A stretch of 64,000 bases of DNA from Hyphomicrobiales bacterium (GTDB taxonomy: Bacteria > Pseudomonadota > Alphaproteobacteria > Rhizobiales > Rhizobiaceae): the NCBI GenBank assembly GCA_900466475.1, contig UBMI01000011.1:78735-142734 (forward strand), read 5' to 3'. Within the stretch, counting starts at the first letter, position 1; every line of letters begins with the position of its first letter. The notes below the pieces were generated by a model, which did no database searches, was not told where the DNA came from, and worked only from the letters and a program-made list of their open reading frames with translations. The position numbers and the translations under genes are program-made. Positions 6,972 through 15,511 of the stretch are shown here, piece by piece.

Positions 6972-9900
6972 ATGGCGATCTATCATATGAGCATGAAGCC
7001 GATCGCCCGCAGCGGCGGCCGCAGCGCCGTCGCCTCTGCCGCCTATCGTGCCGCCGTGCGGCTGAAGAACGAGCGCGATGGGCTGGTCCATGACTATTCC
7101 AACCGGCAGGGCGTCGAGCATGCGGAGATCATCATGCCGTCGGGTGTCGACGCCGATTGGGCCAGGAAGCGGTCCACCTTGTGGAACGCTGCAGAGCGTG
7201 CCGAGAAGCGCAGCGACGCCCGCGTTGCCCGGGAATTCGAGATCGCGCTGCCGCATGAGCTGAACGCGGAGCAGCGTCTGGCGCTGACGCGGGTCTTTGC
7301 GCAGGGACTCGCCAACCGCTACGGCGCCGCCGTCGATTTCGCCATTCATCAGCCGGGCGGGGGCGGCGATCTCCGCAACAGCCATGCGCATCTGATGATG
7401 ACGACACGGCAGGTAACGGAGAGCGGACTTGGCGACAAGACCATGCTCGAGCGCGAGAACCGTTGGCTGCTGGCGAACAACCTGCCGCCGGCGCAGCTGC
7501 AGCTCAAGGACATCCGTCAAGTCTGGGAGCAGCTCGCCAACCGGCATCTGGCGATTGCCGGTCTCGATATTCGCATTGACAACCGCTCGCATCTGGAAGC
7601 CGGCATCACGCTGGAGCCGACCGAGCATGTCGGTGTGCATGCGACTCAGGTCGAACGTCAGGGCGGCACGGTCTCGCGATCGCGTATCTCTTCGCAATCG
7701 GCGGATCGGAACGCCGAGATTATCCGCAACCGACCCGAAGACATCTTGCGGCTGATCACCAACGAGAAGAGCGTCTTCAACAAGTACGATATCGCCCGCG
7801 CCCTGCACCGGTACATCAATGATGATCAGCAGACTTTCCAGAATGCCTTCGCCTCGGTCCTGGCGTCAAAGGCACTCGTCGAACTGAAACCCGACAATGC
7901 GCAGGTTCGCGGCCGTGACGGTGAGGCACGCTATTCAACGGTCGAGATCGTCGCGATCGAGGCGGCGATGGCGAAGTCCGCTGTGGCGATGCATGAGCGC
8001 CGGAAGTTTGGAGTGGCCAGGCGCTATGTCGATGCGGCGATCGCCGAACAGGACCGGTCGATCCAGGCCGCGAGCGGATCGCCGGGGCAGGGGCTGTCGG
8101 CCGAGCAGCGCGGTGCGATCGAGCATGTCACAGCATCCAGTCAGATTGCCGCCGTTGTCGGTCTTGCCGGTGCCGGCAAGAGCACGATGCTGGCCGCCGC
8201 ACGTCATGCCTGGGAGGCGCAGGGCTATCGTGTTCAGGGTGCTGCGCTCGCCGGCAAGGCGGCTGAAGGTCTGGAGGAATCCTCGGGCATTTCAAGCCGC
8301 ACCTTGGCGTCCTGGGACTATTCCTGGCAGAACAATCGCAGTCGCCTCAGCGCACGCGACGTTTTCGTCATCGACGAGGCGGGAATGGTCGGCAGCCGGC
8401 AGCTGGCGCGCTTCGTCGACGAGGTCAATCGGGCAGGTGCAAAGCTGGTCCTCGTCGGTGACCATGAGCAGCTGCAGGCGATCGGAGCAGGGGCTCCATT
8501 CCGGGCGATCGCGCAAGCCGTCGGGCATGCGCAATTGTCGGAAGTCCGACGACAGAAAGCCGATTGGCAGAAGCAGGCCTCGATCGACTTTGCCTCCCAC
8601 CGAACGGTGGAAGGACTGGCTGCCTATGAGGCGCATGGCAACGTCCAGCTGAAGGCGAACCGCGAAGACGTGCTGGCGGCGGTCGTCGCAGATTACGTCG
8701 CCGATCGCTCGGGAAATCCGAACGGTACGCGCATCGCGATGGCGCATCGACGTCGGGATGTGGCAGCGATCAATGCCGGTGTTCGCGCCGCGCTGCAGGC
8801 GCGTGGCGAGCTGGCCAAGGGCATTGCCGGATCGGTCGATCGAGGCGACGAGCTAACCTATCAGACGAGCGTTGGGAAACGTGCCTTTGCACCCGGTGAC
8901 CGCATCGTCTTCCTGGAAAACAATCGCGACCTCGGCGTCAAGAATGGCATGCTGGGCGAGGTCATCGCCGTCGCGCCGGACGCAATACAAGTTCGGCTTG
9001 ACGGCAAGGCGCAGCCGTCGGGCGGGCAACGCGAAGTGACCATACCGGCCAATAGTTACCAAGCCTTTGACCACGGCTACGCCACGACGATCCATAAGAC
9101 GCAGGGCGCCACGGTCGATCGCAGTTTCGTGCTGGCATCATGGACGATGGACCGGCATCTGACATATGTTGCGATGACGCGTCATCGAGAATCCGTGCAG
9201 CTCTATGCGGGGCTCGATGAGTTCAAAACCGTGCAATCGCTCGGCGAGACCTTGAGCCGGTCAGGCGTCAAGGAAACGACGCTCGACTACAGCAATGATC
9301 TCCAGGGTCGGCGCGGCATGGAAAGTCACCACGACGCGGGCAGGGGACAGCAAGACTATGGCGAGGCACCGCGACAGCGCCCAACAGATCGCGCGGAGAG
9401 CGCTATTGAGCCGGCGCGTCGAATAGAACCCACGGTCGATCGCGATGTGACGGTGGGCGACCGGCTCGAAGGCAGTGATCAGCGTGGTGATCGTCCAATC
9501 CTCATTCCGGCAATCGCCAAATATGAGAGGAGCGTGGAGGACATTGCACGGTCAAAGGCGCTACCGGCCTTCGAGCGCGAATGGGAGACGGCAAAGTCGC
9601 TGGCCGGGCGGATCTATGCGAACCCAGAAAAGGCGATGGACGGACTGCGCGGGAGCATCCTCGATAGGAACATGGATCCTGCCGAACCCGGCAAACAGCT
9701 TCGATCCTCGCCAGCAACGTTCGGGCCTCTCGTGGGCAAGACAGGCATGTTCGGCGACAATCCGGAGCGCCGGCAAGCACTCGGCCTCATCAAGGGGCTG
9801 GCCTCCCATGTCGAGCAGTCCGGAAAGACTTGGCAGCGACGTCTCGAGGCTGAAACGAATTCCGAGCGCTGGAAGCGCGACAAGCAGGACGGGATTGCGG

Positions 9901-10247
9901 TGCCAGGGCTGAGCAGCCGGTCCGAGCACCTGCTTCGCGGGCTTGTTGCCGCGTTCCGCACCGACAAGGATCGCGCCCTTGCAGAACTGCTGGCATCGCC
10001 GGAAGGTCGTCGCGCGCTGGACGAAGCGAGGGAAATCGCAGGCGCGATGGAGAAGCGGTTCGGGCGCGCCGACCCCTCGGATCTTGCAGATCAGCTAAAG
10101 CGGGCAGGCCATCTGCCGAGTGGTGATATCGATCGTATCCGCGACGTGGTGCGCTTGGCAGACCGGAGCCATCTCGCCGAGCTGACGCATCAGATGGAGC
10201 TGAAGCGGTCGATCTCACGCACGAAAACCTTGGGCCTGAGACTATAG
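6972..10247 (+). CDS. traA: Conjugative relaxase-helicase TraA (MobQ/MobA-MobL family)
   Basis: 1091-aa bifunctional relaxase. N-terminal MobA/MobL domain: 'MAIYHMSMKPIARSGGRSAV' with the catalytic region near the start and the metal-binding His motif 'NSHAHLMMTTR' (about residue 137). A TraI/RecD-like helicase follows: Walker A 'GLAGAGKST' (about residue 397), Walker B 'VIDEAGM', and later motifs 'LVGDHEQLQAIGAG' and 'YATTIHKTQGATVD'. The start ATG at 6972 follows GGGGAGGG and lies 37 bases from the oriT repeat. It would nick at oriT, bind covalently and unwind the strand. Length is normal for Ti-type TraA. traF/traB/traH do not follow it, unlike on Ti plasmids. Confidence 0.95.
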   Translation: MAIYHMSMKPIARSGGRSAVASAAYRAAVRLKNERDGLVHDYSNRQGVEHAEIIMPSGVDADWARKRSTLWNAAERAEKRSDARVAREFEIALPHELNAEQRLALTRVFAQGLANRYGAAVDFAIHQPGGGGDLRNSHAHLMMTTRQVTESGLGDKTMLERENRWLLANNLPPAQLQLKDIRQVWEQLANRHLAIAGLDIRIDNRSHLEAGITLEPTEHVGVHATQVERQGGTVSRSRISSQSADRNAEIIRNRPEDILRLITNEKSVFNKYDIARALHRYINDDQQTFQNAFASVLASKALVELKPDNAQVRGRDGEARYSTVEIVAIEAAMAKSAVAMHERRKFGVARRYVDAAIAEQDRSIQAASGSPGQGLSAEQRGAIEHVTASSQIAAVVGLAGAGKSTMLAAARHAWEAQGYRVQGAALAGKAAEGLEESSGISSRTLASWDYSWQNNRSRLSARDVFVIDEAGMVGSRQLARFVDEVNRAGAKLVLVGDHEQLQAIGAGAPFRAIAQAVGHAQLSEVRRQKADWQKQASIDFASHRTVEGLAAYEAHGNVQLKANREDVLAAVVADYVADRSGNPNGTRIAMAHRRRDVAAINAGVRAALQARGELAKGIAGSVDRGDELTYQTSVGKRAFAPGDRIVFLENNRDLGVKNGMLGEVIAVAPDAIQVRLDGKAQPSGGQREVTIPANSYQAFDHGYATTIHKTQGATVDRSFVLASWTMDRHLTYVAMTRHRESVQLYAGLDEFKTVQSLGETLSRSGVKETTLDYSNDLQGRRGMESHHDAGRGQQDYGEAPRQRPTDRAESAIEPARRIEPTVDRDVTVGDRLEGSDQRGDRPILIPAIAKYERSVEDIARSKALPAFEREWETAKSLAGRIYANPEKAMDGLRGSILDRNMDPAEPGKQLRSSPATFGPLVGKTGMFGDNPERRQALGLIKGLASHVEQSGKTWQRRLEAETNSERWKRDKQDGIAVPGLSSRSEHLLRGLVAAFRTDKDRALAELLASPEGRRALDEAREIAGAMEKRFGRADPSDLADQLKRAGHLPSGDIDRIRDVVRLADRSHLAELTHQMELKRSISRTKTLGLRL

Positions 10248-10253
10248 CGTTTT

Positions 10254-10498
10254 CTACCTCGCTGTCTGATCAGCGCAAAGCCTCGTCGCTTTGCGAAGCG
10301 CTGCGTTGATGCGGTCCTGCCAGCCCGGGCCATCTTCCTGAAAAGAGGCCAGCACATCGCCGTCGATCGGATCGAGACGGTCTCAGTCGCGACAGGACCT
10401 GAACGACGCTCGACGGCCGTCGCGGGTGTCTTGGCCGGCTTGAACAGCGCTTCAGCGGGATTGACGGGTCGGCGGGGTGTCGTTGCGATGGGCTCCAT
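10254..10498 (-). pseudogene. Frameshifted BrnA-like antitoxin gene
   Basis: The upstream frame gives a Pro/Ala-rich N-terminus ('NPAEALFKPAKTPATAVER') ending 'ATETVSIR'. The next frame continues 'IDGDVLASFQEDGPGWQDRI' then 'NAALRKATRL', the ribbon-helix-helix C-terminus of BrnA-family antitoxins. One missing base near 10371-10374 (CGATCGACGG where CGGATCGACGG is expected) separates them; total length is 3n+2. No BrnT toxin gene adjoins. A sequencing error cannot be excluded. Confidence 0.6.
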
Positions 10499-10569
10499 AA
10501 TCCATACACCTATCCCTCAGGGGGGAGAGTTCTCACGGCTCCCGCTCGCAAAGAAAATGCCTGTTCAGG

Positions 10570-10830
10570 CTAGTGCCGGGTCAACAAAGGTTCGCCATCA
10601 TCAAAGTTACCATTGCTGGCCGCATCATAGGAGTTCACGCTTCTGCCGCCGCCACGCGTACCAAAGGCGGTCAGGCCGATCATGATCTCTCGGGCTCGGT
10701 CGACGGCAGTGTGTTCGTCGATATAGGCCGCGTCTGCAACGTAAACGGTCACAGCATCACCGTCATCGCCGATGAAGTCGACGCGCCAGCCGTTGCTTTC
10801 GTGGATCACCTTCGTGTTTGTCAGGTGCAT
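10570..10830 (-). CDS. Small conserved protein in the ku operon
   Basis: 86-aa soluble protein: 'HESNGWRVDFIGDDGDAVTV' followed by 'AAYIDEHTAVDRAREIMIGL' and a Gly-rich tail. No family name recognised. It starts only 4 bases after the stop of the first ku gene, so it is co-transcribed with the ku pair and presumably under the same stress promoter at 12610-12634. Confidence 0.65.
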   Translation of the reverse strand: MHLTNTKVIHESNGWRVDFIGDDGDAVTVYVADAAYIDEHTAVDRAREIMIGLTAFGTRGGGRSVNSYDAASNGNFDDGEPLLTRH

Positions 10831-10834
10831 GGCT

Positions 10835-11647
10835 TCAACCCGCCTTGCGGCCCTTGAGGTCTGCCTCGACGCTCTTGCGAAGAGCGTCCATGATATTGAC
10901 CACGTTGGATTTGGGCGCCGCTTCCTCGGCTTTCCCTTTCGCCGTCTTCTTCGGCTTCAGCGCCTTCTTCTTCTCGTTGATCAGCTTGAGCAGGCTGGTC
11001 TGGATGGGATCGCTGACCATGTTCGGCGACCAATGCGCAGACTTTTGCTTGATGAGCTTCTGAACAAGCGGCACGAGATCGGGATCGGCGTGGTCCTCGA
11101 TATCCTCGAAATAGCTCTCCTCCGGCCGCACCTCGTCGCCGAACCGCAGCGACCACAGGACGATGCCTTCGTCACGAGGCTCCAGGATCACGGCGCGCTC
11201 TCGGCGTCCCATAACAAGCTTGGAGACGCCGACGACACCCTCCGACTTCATGGCATCTCGGATAACCGCGAAGGCTTCGTTGCCCACGGTATCGTCGGGC
11301 ATCAGATAATGCGGCTTCTCCAAGTAGATCCATTCGATGCTGTCTGCCGGAGCGAACTTCTCGATGTCGATGGTCTTTACGGTGTCGAGCGCGACCCGAT
11401 CCAGATCGTCCTCCGTCAGGATCACGTAGTCGTTCTCGCCGCGAGCATAACCCTTGGCCTCGTTGCCCTCCTTGACAGGTTTCCCCGTCACGCTATCGAT
11501 GTACTGGGAGACAACCCTGTTCCCGGTATCCCTGTTCAGCGTATGGAAGCGAACCTTCTCGGACTCGGACGTCGCGGGGGTCATCGCCACGGGGCACGTG
11601 ACTAGCGACAGCTTGAGGTAGCCTTTCCAGTAGTATCGCGGCGCCAT
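10835..11647 (-). CDS. ku: Ku protein, NHEJ end-binding (first pair, downstream gene)
   Basis: 270-aa bacterial Ku, which as a dimer threads onto double-strand DNA ends and recruits the ligase. Family features: 'WKGYLKLSLVTCPVAM' start, 'RFHTLNRDTGNRV', 'KGYARGENDYVILTEDDL', 'IDIEKF', 'PHYLMPDDTVGNEAF' and a Lys-rich C-terminus ('KKKALKPKKTAKGKAEE'). It lies 12 bases downstream of the other ku gene. Having two different Ku subunits side by side suggests heterodimers. It is more similar to the Ku at 54132-54950 than to its neighbour. Confidence 0.95.
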   Translation of the reverse strand: MAPRYYWKGYLKLSLVTCPVAMTPATSESEKVRFHTLNRDTGNRVVSQYIDSVTGKPVKEGNEAKGYARGENDYVILTEDDLDRVALDTVKTIDIEKFAPADSIEWIYLEKPHYLMPDDTVGNEAFAVIRDAMKSEGVVGVSKLVMGRRERAVILEPRDEGIVLWSLRFGDEVRPEESYFEDIEDHADPDLVPLVQKLIKQKSAHWSPNMVSDPIQTSLLKLINEKKKALKPKKTAKGKAEEAAPKSNVVNIMDALRKSVEADLKGRKAG

Positions 11648-11659
11648 GAACTGTCTCCC

Positions 11660-12577
11660 TCAGCTTGCCTTGCGACGCGGAGCGGCTCCGGAGGAGGCGG
11701 CCTTCGACGCCACTCCGCGTGCGGCGCGCTGCCGACCACCGCCTTGATTGGCATTGGCAGCAGTCCGTTTCGTTTTGGACTCGACGGAGGCGCCAGCTTT
11801 GAGAAGCCCCGCGCTCTCGCGAAGAGCCGCCAGCAGGTCGTTCGGCTTGGAGACCTCGACCTTCTTCGGCTTCGGAAGCGACTTGCCCTCCATCTTCGCC
11901 TTAACAAGCTCGGCGAGGGCGGCCTCATAGCGGTCGTCGAAGGTCGCGGGATTGAACTCGCCTTTCTTGGTCGCGATGATGTGCTTCGCGAGGTCCAGCA
12001 TCTCGCCCTCGATCTTCAGCTTGGGCATCTCCTCGAATGCCTTCTTCGACGATCGGACTTCGTAGTCGTAGTTCATCGTGGTGGCGATCAAGCCCTTGCC
12101 GTGCGGGCGTATGAGCACGGTTCGCATGCGGCGGAACAGCACGGCACGGGCAATGGCTGCGACCTTCGACTTCTTCATGCCATCGCGCAGGGCGACGAAA
12201 GCGTCGCCGCCCATTTTGTCCGGGGTCAGATAATAGGGCTTGTCGAAGTAGACGTCGTCGACCTCGGAGCAAGGGATGAAAGCATCGATCTCAAGCGTCT
12301 TGTTGCTTTCCGGGATCGTAGCAGCGACTTCCTCGGGGTCGATGATGATGTACTGGCCGTTGCCGATCTCGAAACCCTTGGTCTGATTCTCCTTAGGAAC
12401 GGGATCCTCCGTCTCGCTGTCGATGAAGACACGGTTAACCCGGTTGCCCGATGCCTTGTTGATCGTGTTGAAGGTGATGCGCTCGCTCGTCGAGGCTGCG
12501 GTGTACAGGGCGACGCCACAGCTCACTTCGCCAAATCTCAGAAAGCCCTTCCATTGGGCTCTATGTCCCGATGCCAT
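11660..12577 (-). CDS. ku: Ku protein, NHEJ end-binding (first pair, upstream gene)
   Basis: 305-aa Ku with 'WKGFLRFGEVSCGVALYTAA', 'TFNTINKASGNRVNRVFID', 'KGFEIGNGQYIIIDPEE', 'IDAFIPCSEVDDVYFDKPYY' and a long basic tail rich in Lys, Arg, Ala and Gly (residues ~265-305). It is paralogous to the gene at 54961-55839. It is first in the operon, with an EcfG/RpoE2-type promoter ending 33 bases before the ATG. Confidence 0.95.
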   Translation of the reverse strand: MASGHRAQWKGFLRFGEVSCGVALYTAASTSERITFNTINKASGNRVNRVFIDSETEDPVPKENQTKGFEIGNGQYIIIDPEEVAATIPESNKTLEIDAFIPCSEVDDVYFDKPYYLTPDKMGGDAFVALRDGMKKSKVAAIARAVLFRRMRTVLIRPHGKGLIATTMNYDYEVRSSKKAFEEMPKLKIEGEMLDLAKHIIATKKGEFNPATFDDRYEAALAELVKAKMEGKSLPKPKKVEVSKPNDLLAALRESAGLLKAGASVESKTKRTAANANQGGGRQRAARGVASKAASSGAAPRRKAS

Positions 12578-12609
12578 GCGCTGTACTCCGAATCAGTGGT
12601 GTTGACTCA

Positions 12610-12634
12610 AAGACGTGCGGGGATGATTCGTTCC
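12610..12634 (-). promoter_or_regulatory. EcfG/RpoE2-type promoter for the first ku operon
   Basis: On the minus strand GGAAC (12630-12634), 18 bases, then TT (12610-12611): the general-stress sigma consensus GGAAC-N18/19-TT. It ends 33 bases before the ku ATG at 12577. Confidence 0.75.
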
Positions 12635-12729
12635 GACTCGAAACGAATCATTTTTCAATGACTTAGGGAATCGCGCTTAGAAATTGATTCCAATAAAAGC
12701 GCTGTATCGGCGGTTGATAATTTCGTTCG

Positions 12730-12946
12730 TCAAGTCATCCGCCTGGCTCGGATCCGCCAGTCGAGCGGGGAGGCGTGGACGGCGACGCCCCCATCGTCCG
12801 CGTCCATCTGAAGCGTCGCGACGACCCCATCTAGAGGCATCACCCCTGGCAGATTTTCGGCTCGAATGACTGCCGCGAGGTCATCGACGGCGTCTAGGCC
12901 GCGGGGTCGGTGTCCATTCCAACGTCCAAAGATAGCGCGTGATCAA
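12730..12946 (-). pseudogene. Frameshifted second copy of the 'TRYLWTLD' small gene
   Basis: Reading leftward from a TTG at 12946 gives 'ITRYLWTLEWTPTPRP' and then runs off frame. The next frame continues 'GLDAVDDLAAVIRAENLPGV' then 'MPLDGVV', clearly matching 'GFDTMDDLTAFHANEDLPGV' then 'MPADW' of the intact gene at 2923-3165. One indel near 12898-12905 breaks it. It lies just upstream of the first ku operon. Confidence 0.65.
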
Positions 12947-13023
12947 TCCTGTTCTTCCGCCACTCTGATAACGGGTTCGGCTAGCGCTACAAGCTTTATC
13001 TGATGGACTTCGACTATTTCCCG

Positions 13024-13048
13024 GGAACCACTGGAATCGCGGCGAGTT
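13024..13048 (+). promoter_or_regulatory. EcfG/RpoE2-type promoter for the DUF3606 gene
   Basis: GGAAC (13024-13028), 18 bases, TT (13047-13048), 36 bases before the ATG at 13084. A 9-bp inverted repeat ACCACTGGA/TCCAGTGGT (13027-13035/13051-13059) overlaps it and could be an additional operator or a leader hairpin. Confidence 0.7.
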
Positions 13049-13083
13049 TCTCCAGTGGTAACCCATTCACGAGGAGATGCTCA

Positions 13084-13266
13084 ATGACAAACAAACAGAC
13101 ATCCCGTGGTCGCGCTCAAGATCGCGCACGCGTCGCAGGCGGCCAGGATCATGAGGTCAAGTACGAAGCGAAAAAGGAAGGCGTCTCAAAAGATGCCGTC
13201 AAGAAGGCGGTGAGGAGCGCCGGAAACTCCCGGAAGAAAGTCGAAACCGAAATCGGTCGTCACTGA
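13084..13266 (+). CDS. DUF3606 stress-associated small protein
   Basis: 60-aa very hydrophilic protein: 'RGRAQDRARVAGGQDHEVKY' then 'EAKKEGVSKDAVKKAVRSAG', the DUF3606 pattern. GAGGAG precedes the ATG at 13084. Such proteins are members of the alphaproteobacterial general stress regulon; the GGAAC-N18-TT promoter supports this. Biochemical role unknown. Confidence 0.85.
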   Translation: MTNKQTSRGRAQDRARVAGGQDHEVKYEAKKEGVSKDAVKKAVRSAGNSRKKVETEIGRH

Positions 13267-13430
13267 TCGGACCCGAGTGGCGGAATTATCGAAGCCGTTG
13301 ACGACCGCCGTGCGCGCCCGCCACGAACGACTTGCAGGTGCTCGAACTTCATGGCCATCGGGCGGCGGCTGCAACGATGCATTCGCGTGAGGCATTGGAT
13401 GTCACAGGTAGAACACTCGGAGGCGTCGTT

Positions 13431-14026
13431 TTAGCCGACCTGCTCCACAGTCAGGGTGCCCGCTGAGAGCGGCCTGATCAACGACTTTGCCGAAACGGTC
13501 GGATCGAGCCAGCCGGCCCATGCGTCGCGTTCGAGGATGACGATCTGACGGTCATGGTAGGGCGCGATGTCCGGTCCCGGCTCCATCGTCAGCATGGTGA
13601 ATGCCGGCCCCACCTCCGGCGTTTCGCGCCAGGTGCCCGCGATGCAGAAGATCGGCTCGTCCTTTTTCGTGAACAGCCACTTGTCCTTGCGTTTCTTTTT
13701 AGGGACCTTCGGTTCGGTTCGGTGAACTCGTAGAAGCCGTCGGCAATGATCAGGCAGCGGTTGGAAGTAAACTCCCGTCCTTCTGACCGGAAATTATACA
13801 CTGGCCGCTTGTTCGGACCCGGCCAGCTCCAGCGCCGCTGCACGAGCTCAGCCTCGTCGCGAACGCCATCAATGGACCGGACGATTGGCCCGACATCGGT
13901 GATCTTGATATCCTCACGCGCTTGGAGGTTCGGTATGCCCTCGCCGAAGCGGATCTTGATCTTAAGATCGGAGAGGTCCTTGGCGATCGAGGCAGCGTCC
14001 ACCGTCAGTCGATAATCATTACACAT
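13431..14026 (-). pseudogene. SRAP (HMCES/YedK) gene broken by a 5-bp duplication
   Basis: SOS-response-associated peptidase family, which cross-links to abasic sites in single-stranded DNA through Cys2. The start 'MCNDYRLTV' keeps Cys2, and the first part runs through 'NRCLIIADGFYEFTEP'. There CCGAA is present twice in tandem (within 13700-13725), shifting the frame. Removing one copy restores 'EPKVPKKKRKDKWLFTKKDE', 'PIFCIAGTWRETPEVGP' and 'PYHDRQIVIL', the family's His motif, to the stop at 13431. Loss of function is likely but recent. A divergent SRAP-like gene shares the LexA box. Confidence 0.8.
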
Positions 14027-14062
14027 GCGTTCCCCATTTCAGGTTGGTTGCTTGAAGTAGAG

Positions 14063-14077
14063 GTTCCTGATATGTTC
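14063..14077. promoter_or_regulatory. LexA (SOS) box between the two SRAP genes
   Basis: GTTC-CTGATAT-GTTC, an exact GTTC-N7-GTTC alphaproteobacterial LexA operator, between the starts at 14026 (-) and 14083 (+). SOS control of both genes is expected. Confidence 0.8.
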
Positions 14078-14082
14078 TATTT

Positions 14083-14580
14083 ATGATGAGCGCGAAGGTT
14101 TTCCAGTCCGACGCCCCGCTCGACGAGCGCCGCGTCATCATAAGACGCCATGACGGCGATGTGGAGATGGTCGAGCTGCCATGGGGGCTGCGTCCCCGCG
14201 AGGGCGGCCCGGGCGCCGTCAGTGTCGTCCGATCGGAAGGACGGACCTTTCCAGCCCACCGCTGTCTGGTGCCGGCTTCCGAGTTTCGCCACAAAAACTT
14301 CAGCTTCTCGCTCGCCAACAGTGACTGGTTCTATTTCGCAGGGATTTGGCGGCCCGAGACCAGTGGATGGCCGGAGGCCTACGCGATTCTGACTATCGAA
14401 GCGAATGCGGATATCGTGCCCTACCACGATCGGCAGATGGCGGTTCTGACACGCGATCAGCGCATGGCTTGGCTCGATGGGCTTCAGGGGGAAGAAGAAA
14501 TCCTGCGGCCTCTGCCGGCAGGGACATTCCGGGTCAAGCGCCGTGCGGGCTCTTCTGCCCAGTCGATGCTGGCGGTTTAA
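14083..14580 (+). CDS. SRAP-family protein lacking the catalytic Cys2
   Basis: 165-aa SRAP-like protein. It shares 'ELPWGLRP', 'RTFPAHRCLVPASEF', 'FYFAGIWRPE', 'ILTIEANADIVPYHDRQMAV' and 'MAWLDG' with the family, so the acidic residue and the HDRQM histidine region remain. The N-terminus is 'MMSAKVF' rather than Met-Cys, so the Cys that forms the abasic-site cross-link is missing. Start ATG 14083 or 14086. It is LexA-controlled by position. It could be a non-catalytic DNA binder or a degenerate paralog. Confidence 0.8.
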   Translation: MMSAKVFQSDAPLDERRVIIRRHDGDVEMVELPWGLRPREGGPGAVSVVRSEGRTFPAHRCLVPASEFRHKNFSFSLANSDWFYFAGIWRPETSGWPEAYAILTIEANADIVPYHDRQMAVLTRDQRMAWLDGLQGEEEILRPLPAGTFRVKRRAGSSAQSMLAV

Positions 14581-14702
14581 GGCGCCAATCGCAACTCCAG
14601 GCTTCGTCCCGGAAGAGCTTGTTCGAATGTTGAGCTAAGATTTCTGACACCGGCGGTGGCCGCAAATGCGCCGCCACCGCAGATGGACCCGACTTTCGCA
14701 GG

Positions 14703-15470
14703 CTACAGCTTATATCCGCCGCTCGTTTCGATCACCTGCGCGGTGACCCACCGACCTTCATTGGATGCGAGGAAGGCCACCACGGCCGAGACGTCGGAGG
14801 TTTCGCCAAAGCGACCCAGCGCCGTATCTGCCTCGATCGCCTTCACCATTTCTGCATTCTCGCGAACGGCCGCGTTCATGTCCGTGCTGATCCAACCTGG
14901 CGCGACGGCATTCACGGTAATACGACGCGGGCCAAGTTCGGCGGCGAGCGCATGCGTGAGATTGTTGATGGCGGCTTTGACCATTGAATAGATCGGAACC
15001 ACGGCCATTGGCCGAGCGCCAGCCGCAGAGGACACATTGATGATGCGACCGCCGTCCGCAAGGCGTTTCAACGCTGCCTGCACGACGAAGAAAGGTGCGC
15101 GCGCATGGACTGCAACCATCTCATCCCAGCTCTGCGGCGTAGCATCCGCCAGCCCGCCCCATCCGGAGTTTCCGGCATTGTTGACCAGGATATGGAGGGA
15201 GGAAGCTCCGTTGCGCTCCGTCAGTTCGCGACCAAGCTGGTCGAACAGGGACGGGATAGTTTCTGCATCCGCCAGATCGGCATGAAGTGCGAACGCCGCA
15301 CCCCCGGCATCTTCGATAGACTTCACGGCCTCGTCGGCACCCGACCTGTTTGCGTTGTAGGTGAGGGCGACGGTTGCGCCTTCCTTTGCAAGACGTTCTG
15401 CGATCGCCCGGCCGATGCCCCGCGACCCTCCCGTCACGAGCGCGGTCTTTCCCTTGAGTGTCTGCGACAT
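14703..15470 (-). CDS. SDR-family oxidoreductase
   Basis: 255-aa classical short-chain dehydrogenase: cofactor motif 'ALVTGGSRGIGRAIAERLA', 'NNAG', catalytic Ser in 'NVSSAAG' and 'YSMVK' (Tyr/Lys), then 'VNAVAPGWISTDM'. The arrangement after the second strand ('LTYNANRSGADE') suits NADP(H). ATG 15470 was chosen because AAGGA lies 8 bases upstream; an in-frame ATG at 15491 is weaker. It lies 41 bases downstream of the F420-type oxidoreductase gene, so it probably shares its operon. Substrate unknown. Confidence 0.88.
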   Translation of the reverse strand: MSQTLKGKTALVTGGSRGIGRAIAERLAKEGATVALTYNANRSGADEAVKSIEDAGGAAFALHADLADAETIPSLFDQLGRELTERNGASSLHILVNNAGNSGWGGLADATPQSWDEMVAVHARAPFFVVQAALKRLADGGRIINVSSAAGARPMAVVPIYSMVKAAINNLTHALAAELGPRRITVNAVAPGWISTDMNAAVRENAEMVKAIEADTALGRFGETSDVSAVVAFLASNEGRWVTAQVIETSGGYKL

Positions 15471-15511
15471 GGAATGTTCCTTCATTTTCAAAAGAGGTCG
15501 ATAGGGTTGCG

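Noticed and set aside
11744..12661. Long rightward frame opposite the first ku gene
   Set aside because: Antisense shadow; Ku features on the other strand are unequivocal.
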